The notes under the pieces: generated by a model
What the model was told of the DNA's origin: nothing
Databases searched by the model: none
Seen by the model: the letters and a program-made list of their open reading frames with translations, nothing else
Shown here: positions 13,875 through 19,091 of the stretch, piece after piece
Layout of the letters: every line of letters begins with the position of its first letter
How positions within the stretch are numbered: position 1 is the first letter of the stretch
DNA from: JBCDCP01 sp039181495
GTDB taxonomy: Bacteria > Pseudomonadota > Alphaproteobacteria > Rhizobiales > Tepidamorphaceae
Direction: 5' to 3'
Assembly (NCBI GenBank): GCA_039181495.1
Contig: JBCDCP010000059.1
Coordinates: 1 to 19,091 of the forward strand
Length of the DNA: 19,091 bases
Position numbers and translations under genes: made by a program

Positions 13875-15056
13875 TCATGCAGCGGGCACTGACAGCATAA
13901 AGCGGCTGCCGGGACCATCGAAATCTGTATCCAGCCAGATTTCACCGCCGTGACGATTGATCGCCCGTTTGCAGAACGCCAACCCAATACCGGAACCAGC
14001 TTCTACGCCTGCATCTGCACGGGCAAACAGCTCAAACACGCGCTGTGCGAATTTTGGATCAATGCCCTTGCCATTGTCGGTGACGGAGACATCGAACAAT
14101 GCCGACTTTCGAGCCCAGGTAATGGCAATTTGGGGTGCATTGTCCGAACGGTATTTGATGGCGTTATCGACAAGATTGACCATCACCTGGGACAGCAGTG
14201 TCTCGTCACCAATGATCGTGACGTCATCCTCGGGCACGCTGATCGTAGCTCCGGACTCGGAGATCCTGTCCGCAAGGGTTTCGACCGCTTTCGTCATGAC
14301 GCTGCTCAGTGACAGTGGTTCACTCCTGAAGGAGCCTGATTCCATGCGTGAAAAATCAAGAAAGCTCCTGATCAGTTCACGCATCCGGTCGATGCCGCTT
14401 TCGATCCGATCAAGATGTTCAATACTCCTGTCGTCCATCAGATGGCCGGCGTCTTCGCGCAACATGTCTGCGAAATAGCCAATCTGTCGAAGCGGGGCCT
14501 GCAAGTCGTGCGAGGCAACCGCGGCAAACTGGGACAGGCTCTCATTGACGATCTGCAGGTCGCGTTCGGCAAGCTTGAGCGCGGTTACATCGGTGTGGGC
14601 ACCGATCATGCGCATCGGAATGCCGGCCTTGTCGCGAAGGATCAGACCGCGGCAGCGCACCCAGACTGTCGATCCGTCGCGATGACGATACCGCACGATC
14701 TGATCGAAAGGGTGGTCCGGATCGGCCTTGTGCCGTTCGAAGTTCTCTTGGGTGGTCGTCAGATCGTCGGCGTGAATGTTGGCCTGCCACCAGTCCGGCG
14801 TGTTCTCCATTTCATGGTCTTCATAGCCGAAGACGGCCTTGAAGCGCGGGCTGAGCCATTCCTGTCCGAGATCCGTCAGGTCCCAGTACCAGATGCCGTC
14901 CAGGCAACTGGATTTGAGGAAATGAAAGATCGCCGGCGAATCGCCAACAAGCTTGAACAGCTCCTTCTCCAGATAATGATCGTTCTCGCCGACGACGGCA
15001 TCGGGATCGATTTCCAGGTCGTCGCCGGAGAGTGTGAATGAGGCGTTCGGTTTCAT
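13875..15056 (-). CDS. PAS-domain sensor histidine kinase
   Basis: This 393-residue soluble kinase has no transmembrane segment. A PAS_3-like domain spans about 45-160 (DGIWYWDLTDLGQEWLSPRF to MRMIGAHTDVTALKLAE). The HisKA domain carries the phospho-acceptor His183 in VASHDLQAPLRQI. The ATPase domain follows, with N box NLVDNAIKYR (294-303), G1 DNGKGID (327-333), F box FELFARA and G2 GSGIGLAFCKR (354-364). The S-H-D-L-Q-x-P-L-R H box is typical of phytochrome-like kinases that signal to Rcp1-type receivers, in accord with the two receiver genes downstream. No chromophore-binding GAF domain is present, so the stimulus is unknown. The only suitable start, ATG 15056, lacks a clear ribosome binding site. 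It diverges from the RNA gene region. Confidence 0.95.
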   Translation of the reverse strand: MKPNASFTLSGDDLEIDPDAVVGENDHYLEKELFKLVGDSPAIFHFLKSSCLDGIWYWDLTDLGQEWLSPRFKAVFGYEDHEMENTPDWWQANIHADDLTTTQENFERHKADPDHPFDQIVRYRHRDGSTVWVRCRGLILRDKAGIPMRMIGAHTDVTALKLAERDLQIVNESLSQFAAVASHDLQAPLRQIGYFADMLREDAGHLMDDRSIEHLDRIESGIDRMRELIRSFLDFSRMESGSFRSEPLSLSSVMTKAVETLADRISESGATISVPEDDVTIIGDETLLSQVMVNLVDNAIKYRSDNAPQIAITWARKSALFDVSVTDNGKGIDPKFAQRVFELFARADAGVEAGSGIGLAFCKRAINRHGGEIWLDTDFDGPGSRFMLSVPAA

Positions 15057-15226
15057 AAGACCGTTGAACGGGTTTGTTGGGGGGTCATGTCCTTGCCTGC
15101 GAGCCCCGGCATGTAGCGAGGAGGGCCGCCAATGCTATTGCGGTTGATCCACGGCGCATCCACTCCTGTCGAATTGATGCAGCACTAACCCGGGCCACCG
15201 GAGACGCTGCACAGAGAACGACAAGA

Positions 15227-15252
15227 ACACAACCTGAGATTGTGTCTATAAG
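15227..15252 (+). promoter_or_regulatory. Promoter region of the structured RNA, with an inverted repeat
   Basis: TATAAG (15247-15252) is a good -10 that would start transcription near 15259. The stretch just upstream is an inverted repeat, ACACAA-CCTGAGA-TTGTGT (15227-15245), sitting where -35 contacts would be. The -35 itself is poor (AGAACA at a 17-base spacer). Confidence 0.45.
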
Positions 15253-15258
15253 GTAGAA

Positions 15259-15497
15259 AGCGCATTCCTGGTTGATCCCCCCAAAGACCTTATAGGTTTG
15301 AAAGGGATAACTAGGGCCTTTGCGGCAGACGAGAACCCGCCTACATTCGTCATTCAGGCGGCGCTGCGCGGTTCGTTAGGCGTTTCGCATCCCCGGGGCC
15401 TTACCGATCCTTACGGGAGCTGTCCCTGCTCTGGCTCGTGGGCCGGAGCACACGGCGCCCACCTACACTTGTAGGTTCCCGGGATCGAGAAATGCGC
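15259..15497 (+). ncRNA. ssrS: Structured RNA, probable 6S RNA (ssrS); limits approximate
   Basis: The call rests on position and folding. In alphaproteobacteria 6S RNA lies between zapA and the 5-FCL gene, and this non-coding stretch directly precedes 5-FCL. The ends pair: CGCATT (15261-15266) with AATGCG (15491-15496), then TTGATCCC (15272-15279) with GGGATCGA (15481-15488). Inside, GGGA/TCCC and TGCG/CGCA close an apical arm with GAACC/GGTTC or CCGCCT/AGGCGG (15337-15342 with 15356-15361). The 3' side carries two hairpins: GCTCTGGC/GCCGGAGC (15428-15449) and ACCTAC-ACTT-GTAGGT (15461-15476). A long rod with an open centre fits 6S, which binds the sigma-70 polymerase. About 239 bases is longer than most alphaproteobacterial 6S RNAs, so the mature form may be shorter or this may be another RNA. 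Confidence 0.55.
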
Positions 15498-15553
15498 CGA
15501 CGGCTGTGCGGCCCGCTTGCGATATTTTCTACTTCTGTTTCAGGGTTTTGTTC

Positions 15554-16225
15554 GTGGTCTTGCGTGCCGGATTTCCCAGTACACTGCGTGTTCGCAGCAC
15601 CGGCGAGGCAGCCCAGGAAAAACGCCGGCTTCGGTCTGAAGTTCTGGCGATCCGCGACAATCTCAATGGACAGCACCGGCGTCAGGCCGCCCAGCTGGCG
15701 GCCGGACATCTGTCTGCCTGGCTCGATCGGACGAGGCACGGGCTTCCAGTCGGCGCTTTCATCAATTTCGCCAGCGAGATCGATATGTCTCCACTGCTGG
15801 CGGCGCTGCAATGGCGCGGCATGCGGGTCGGACTGCCGGTGGTGCAACAAAAAGGACACCCGCTGGTCTTTCGTCGCCTGATGCCGTTCGACAGCCTGGC
15901 CGCCGGCGCATTCGGTATCCCGGCGCCGCGTGCCGGCGCGCCGTTAATCCAGCCTGAACTGTTTCTGGTGCCGTTTGCTGCGTTCGACCGACAGGGTTTT
16001 CGCATCGGGTATGGCGGCGGCTTTTATGACCGTACGCTGGCGGAGGCCCGGTCCATCCGCGGCCGGCATGTGCTTGCCATCGGGTATGGATACAGTGCAC
16101 AGGAGGTGCCAAGAATTCCCCGAGAGCGCCATGATCTGCCGATGGACGGAATCGTCACCGAAAACGGTCTTGGCTGGTTTTCTTCAAATGGGATCGGCCC
16201 CGTCCGCCAGGCAACGATCGCATGA
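15554..16225 (+). CDS. 5-formyltetrahydrofolate cyclo-ligase
   Basis: This enzyme of about 223 residues converts 5-formyl-THF to 5,10-methenyl-THF with ATP in folate metabolism. The N-terminal signature E-K-R-R-L-R-S-E-V-L-A-I-R, the central QKGHPLVFRR, the nucleotide-binding GYGGGFYDR (152-160) and the C-terminal ERHDLPMDGIVTENG are all present. The frame opens at GTG 15506, with further candidates at TTG 15548, GTG 15554 and TTG 15560. I prefer GTG 15554, as AGGG (15542-15545) lies 8 bases upstream and the extra N-terminal residues are Cys/Phe-rich and unlike the family. The gene lies directly after the structured RNA, the usual order, and may be co-transcribed with it. The stop overlaps the next start. 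Gene names ygfA and fau are both used, so none is assigned. Confidence 0.92.
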   Translation: MVLRAGFPSTLRVRSTGEAAQEKRRLRSEVLAIRDNLNGQHRRQAAQLAAGHLSAWLDRTRHGLPVGAFINFASEIDMSPLLAALQWRGMRVGLPVVQQKGHPLVFRRLMPFDSLAAGAFGIPAPRAGAPLIQPELFLVPFAAFDRQGFRIGYGGGFYDRTLAEARSIRGRHVLAIGYGYSAQEVPRIPRERHDLPMDGIVTENGLGWFSSNGIGPVRQATIA

Positions 16226-17028
16226 AGCTCTTGTTTCTCGGTGATGTCGTCGGGCGATCGGGCCGCAACGTGGTGCAGGCGGAGTTGCCGGGCCTGATCG
16301 AGCGCTGTGGTTATGACTTTGTCGTCGCCAATGGCGAGAACGCCGCGGGCGGTTTTGGGATCACCGAGGCCATCCTCCACGATCTTATGGACTGCGGTGT
16401 CGACGCGGTCACGCTGGGCAATCACGCCTGGGACCAACGCGAAGCGCTGGTGTTTATCGAGCGTGCGCCAAACCTCATTCGTCCGATCAACTTTCCGGCC
16501 GGGACGCCGGGTTCAGGGGCGTCCATTCTGAGCGCGAAATCCGGTGCCCGGGTGATGGTCATCAACGCCCTGGGGCGCATCTTCATGCAGGCACTCGATG
16601 ATCCGTTTGCAGCAGTTGAAGCCGCTCTGGAGGGGCACACGCTAGGCGACAGCATCGACGCGGTTCTGATTGACTTTCACGCCGAAGCAACCAGCGAGAA
16701 GTTGGCATTTGGCTATCAGTTCGATGGCCAGGCAACGCTTGTCGTCGGAACCCACACCCATGTGCCAACCGCTGACGCGCGAATTCTGCCGGGCGGCACG
16801 GCCTACCTCAGCGACGCGGGAATGTGCGGCGACTATGATTCCATCATCGGCATGAAGAAACACGAGCCGATGAACCGCTTTCGCACCGGCATATCCAGTG
16901 GCCGTTTTGAAGCAGCTGACGGGCCGGCGACACTGTGCGGTGTCGGCGTTGAGACCGACGGCAGCGGCCGGGCGGTGAACATCGAGACGATACGGATCGG
17001 CGGTGTATTGGATGCGGCCGGCGGCTGA
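16222..17028 (+). CDS. TIGR00282-family (YmdB-type) metallophosphoesterase
   Basis: This 268-residue dinuclear-metal phosphoesterase belongs to the group that includes Bacillus YmdB, reported to act on cyclic nucleotides. Metal ligands can be read in order: Asp8 in LFLGDVVGRSG, Glu39 and Asn40 in NGENAAGGFGIT, Asn67/His68 in LGNHAWDQ, His153 in IDFHAEATSEK, and His178/His180 in VGTHTHVPTAD. The C-terminal TAYLSDAGMCGDYDSIIGM is the family signature. ATG 16222 overlaps the 5-FCL stop (ATGA), so translation is coupled, a widespread arrangement in alphaproteobacteria. The physiological substrate in this group is not established. Confidence 0.95.
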   Translation: MKLLFLGDVVGRSGRNVVQAELPGLIERCGYDFVVANGENAAGGFGITEAILHDLMDCGVDAVTLGNHAWDQREALVFIERAPNLIRPINFPAGTPGSGASILSAKSGARVMVINALGRIFMQALDDPFAAVEAALEGHTLGDSIDAVLIDFHAEATSEKLAFGYQFDGQATLVVGTHTHVPTADARILPGGTAYLSDAGMCGDYDSIIGMKKHEPMNRFRTGISSGRFEAADGPATLCGVGVETDGSGRAVNIETIRIGGVLDAAGG

Positions 17029-17080
17029 GCCCGAAGGCTTATCCGCACAACCACTTACAGGCCTCGAATGGGCCCGCGCG

Positions 17081-17111
17081 TTAAGCGATCAATTACTTAT
17101 AAGCCTATAAT
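17081..17111 (+). promoter_or_regulatory. Candidate promoter for the chemoreceptor gene
   Basis: A perfect -10 TATAAT (17106-17111) lies about 72 bases before ATG 17184. The best -35 is TTAAGC (17081-17086) at a long 19-base spacer, so the promoter may be activator-dependent. No sigma-28 flagellar promoter pattern is apparent. Confidence 0.35.
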
Positions 17112-17183
17112 TTTAGCGTTCTGGGTGTGGCCCTTCTTCGGGGATCACACCGCCGCATAGATATCCAGCCTGCAGGACCAACC

Positions 17184-18935
17184 ATGTCTTTTTTCTCCAA
17201 AATGAGTATCAGCGCCAAGATCTATTCCGCCGTGGCGGTCTGCCTTCTGGGCCTGTTGGGATCAGCAACATTTGCGATCTACCAGATCAACATGATCGGC
17301 AAGGAGCTCAAGGCAATTGCCGAAGAGGATATTCCGCTGACGGTCGCGATCACCGATGCCGCCGCATCCCAGCTTGAACAGACGATCTATTTCGAGCGCA
17401 TCATGAAGTCGGCGCTCGAACGTGAGCTGAACCTTGCCGGTGGCGACAAGTTTGCGGCCTATGCCGAAAAGTTCCACAGCTATGGCGACGCCGTGGAAGT
17501 TCATCTGGCCAAGGCAGAAGAGATTGCGCAGCACGGTATCGACCACGCGATCAATCAGGAGATGCGGGAGAAGTTCACCGAAGCGCTTGTGAGCATCCGC
17601 GCCATCCATGAGGAGCATGTGGTCTTTGAAGAGCATGCCGACGAGGTCGAGGCTTTGCTGGCAAGCGGCAATCTAACGAGAGGCATCACGATCGGCGAGG
17701 AGGTCGATAAGGAGGCTGAGAAACTCGACCACGAGATCGAAGCGCTCTTGCGCAATGTTGGACAGTTTACCGCGCAATCCGCGCTCGCGGCCGAACACCA
17801 TGAGCAAGCGGCCTTGCTGTGGCTTATCATTATCGCCGGTACGATCCTTGTGACGGTCACGCCGCTGACATTTGTCATCGTGCAGGTGTCACTACCAAAG
17901 CCGCTGCGCAACCTCCTGAACGAGATCGACCGGCTTGCCGAAGGCGAGGTCGACGAGCCTGTGCTGGTCACCTCGAAGGACGAGATCGGCCGGATTGCGG
18001 AAGGTCTTGAGGGTTTCCGCCTGAAGCTTGTTGAAAATCGCAAGCTGGAAGCGGAGATGAGCCAGAATCAGGAACAGACCGTTGAGCGGAGCAAGCGGGT
18101 TGATGCCCTCAACCATAAATTTGGCTCTGCGGTTGGCGAAATCATGGAGCAGGTTGCAACCGCGATCGGGGAACTGAATGAAACTGCCTCCACCGTGTCG
18201 CAGGTCTCCGAGGACACCGGCCACAAGGGTCGGGTGGTGTTCGAGACAGCGGATGCGTCCTCGACCAACATTCAGTCGGTAAGCTCGGCAACCGAAGAAA
18301 TGAGCGCTTCGATCAGGGAGATTGCCGGCCAGACCAACAGCGCGACCCAGGCCGCCCAGGCTGCGATGACGAGTGCGGAGGGCGTCCGGCAACAGACCAA
18401 TGAAATGGTCGAGCATGCGCAAGGCATCAGCGAGATCGTCAATCTCATCTCGGGCATTGCCGAGCAGACCAATCTGCTTGCCCTCAATGCCACAATCGAG
18501 GCAGCGCGCGCCGGAGAATCCGGCAAGGGATTTGCGGTTGTTGCCGGTGAGGTCAAACAACTGGCGAGCCAGACCGCAAAGGCGACCCAGGACATCAGCG
18601 AGAAGATCGAATCGATGCAGACCGCCACGAACTCGACCGCCAGCTCAATCGACGGGATCGTTGCCACGTTCCAGAACGTCAATGAGATCGTCTCGGCGGT
18701 GGCCGGTGCGGTGTCCGAGCAGGACAGCGCTGTTTGCGAGATCAGTCAGAACATCCAGATGGTGTCTGAAGGGTCGTCACAGATCACTGCCGAGATGCAG
18801 GAAATTGTTGCGTCGATCGGATCGGCCGGCGAATCCGCCGACAGGGTCCATCATGCAGCTGCGCTGATGGGCGAGAAGTCTGATCTGCTGCGCAGCGAGA
18901 TCGAAGAATTCCTTGAAGGGGTCAAGGCCGCCTGA
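17184..18935 (+). CDS. Methyl-accepting chemotaxis protein
   Basis: This is a 583-residue membrane chemoreceptor. A first transmembrane helix spans about 13-33 (YSAVAVCLLGLLGSATFAIY). A roughly 175-residue helical periplasmic region of four-helix-bundle type follows, then the second helix at about 210-234 (LLWLIIIAGTILVTVTPLTF), a HAMP domain (PKPLRNLLNEIDRLAEGEVD to DEIGRIAEGLEGFR) and the signalling domain. The hairpin tip that contacts CheA/CheW is intact: GIAEQTNLLALNATIEAARA then GESGKGFAVVAGEVKQLA. There is no C-terminal CheR-docking pentapeptide; it ends EFLEGVKAA. The frame opens at 17127, but ATG 17184 follows AGGA with 6-base spacing and puts the charged N-terminus next to helix 1. 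No other chemotaxis gene is in the window. The ligand is unknown. Confidence 0.95.
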   Translation: MSFFSKMSISAKIYSAVAVCLLGLLGSATFAIYQINMIGKELKAIAEEDIPLTVAITDAAASQLEQTIYFERIMKSALERELNLAGGDKFAAYAEKFHSYGDAVEVHLAKAEEIAQHGIDHAINQEMREKFTEALVSIRAIHEEHVVFEEHADEVEALLASGNLTRGITIGEEVDKEAEKLDHEIEALLRNVGQFTAQSALAAEHHEQAALLWLIIIAGTILVTVTPLTFVIVQVSLPKPLRNLLNEIDRLAEGEVDEPVLVTSKDEIGRIAEGLEGFRLKLVENRKLEAEMSQNQEQTVERSKRVDALNHKFGSAVGEIMEQVATAIGELNETASTVSQVSEDTGHKGRVVFETADASSTNIQSVSSATEEMSASIREIAGQTNSATQAAQAAMTSAEGVRQQTNEMVEHAQGISEIVNLISGIAEQTNLLALNATIEAARAGESGKGFAVVAGEVKQLASQTAKATQDISEKIESMQTATNSTASSIDGIVATFQNVNEIVSAVAGAVSEQDSAVCEISQNIQMVSEGSSQITAEMQEIVASIGSAGESADRVHHAAALMGEKSDLLRSEIEEFLEGVKAA

Positions 18936-18979
18936 TCTGCCTCTTGGAGCCGCGACCTATCGATTGGGTCCGACCAGAA

Positions 18980-19024
18980 AAGCCACCGGCAAGGCGCAAA
19001 CGCGTGCACCCTTGCTGGTGGCTT
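18980..19024. terminator. Strong 15-bp hairpin after the chemoreceptor gene
   Basis: AAGCCACCGGCAAGG (18980-18994) pairs over all 15 positions (one G-T) with CCTTGCTGGTGGCTT (19010-19024) around a 15-base loop. On the plus strand no T run follows. On the minus strand the stem is followed by CTTTTCTGG, so it could also end a convergent transcript entering from the right. Confidence 0.65.
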
Positions 19025-19091
19025 GTCTGCTTGAGGGGGAGCGATCTGCGGTTACTCTTCGCAAGCTGCGACTTGCCCATCGGGACATCAC

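Noticed and set aside
15259..15497. Two-piece tmRNA, RNase P RNA or SRP RNA as alternatives for the structured RNA
   Set aside because: I saw no T-loop with acceptor stem, no tag-like reading frame ending in alanines, no GAGGAAAGTCC motif of RNase P and no GGAAG-type SRP loop. Gene order favours 6S.
15401..15859. 152-codon minus-strand open frame over the RNA and 5-FCL start
   Set aside because: It has basic, low-information sequence, overlaps both the structured RNA and a certain gene, and lacks a start signal.

Overview
The window looks like an ordinary chromosomal stretch from a moderately G+C-rich alphaproteobacterium, probably Hyphomicrobiales or a near relative. The strongest evidence is gene order. 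A DUF4164 coiled-coil gene and zapA run divergently from a tkt-gap-pgk-fba cluster, and a structured RNA, 5-formyltetrahydrofolate cyclo-ligase and a TIGR00282 (YmdB-type) phosphoesterase follow further on. ATGA/TGATG stop-start overlaps, GTG/TTG starts and lipobox or Sel1-type exported proteins fit the same group.

Layout. Positions 1-347 hold the C-terminal end of a LuxR-type regulator. An exported DUF900-type alpha/beta hydrolase lipoprotein (610-1797) and a polyphosphate kinase 2 (2004-2852) follow on the plus strand. A 50-residue protein with 14 cysteines, metallothionein-like, lies at 3167-3319 behind an inverted repeat. A MarR repressor gene (minus) and a four-helix membrane protein gene (plus) diverge from a 44-bp region built on a perfect 17-bp inverted repeat.

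From 11676 down to 4449 on the minus strand is a central-carbon cluster: tkt, gap, pgk and class I fba. It is followed by a ThiE-like protein that appears to lack the catalytic motifs, translationally coupled to an exported Sel1-repeat protein. The enzymes connect triose phosphates, fructose-1,6-bisphosphate and pentose phosphates, so they would serve gluconeogenesis/glycolysis and the non-oxidative pentose phosphate (or Calvin) pathway.

DUF4164 and zapA (plus) belong to cell division. Between zapA and its usual downstream neighbours lies a minus-strand signalling module: a PAS histidine kinase and two output-less receiver proteins. Next come a probable 6S-type RNA (about 15259-15497), 5-FCL and the TIGR00282 phosphoesterase, the last two overlapping by ATGA. 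The window ends with a membrane chemoreceptor (17184-18935) and a strong 15-bp hairpin.

I saw no mobile elements, CRISPR arrays, tRNA or rRNA genes. The most noteworthy items are the Cys-rich mini-protein with its upstream repeat, the double-palindrome MarR control region, the catalytically eroded ThiE paralogue, and the kinase/receiver island next to the structured RNA. None of these amounts to a clearly new multi-gene system.
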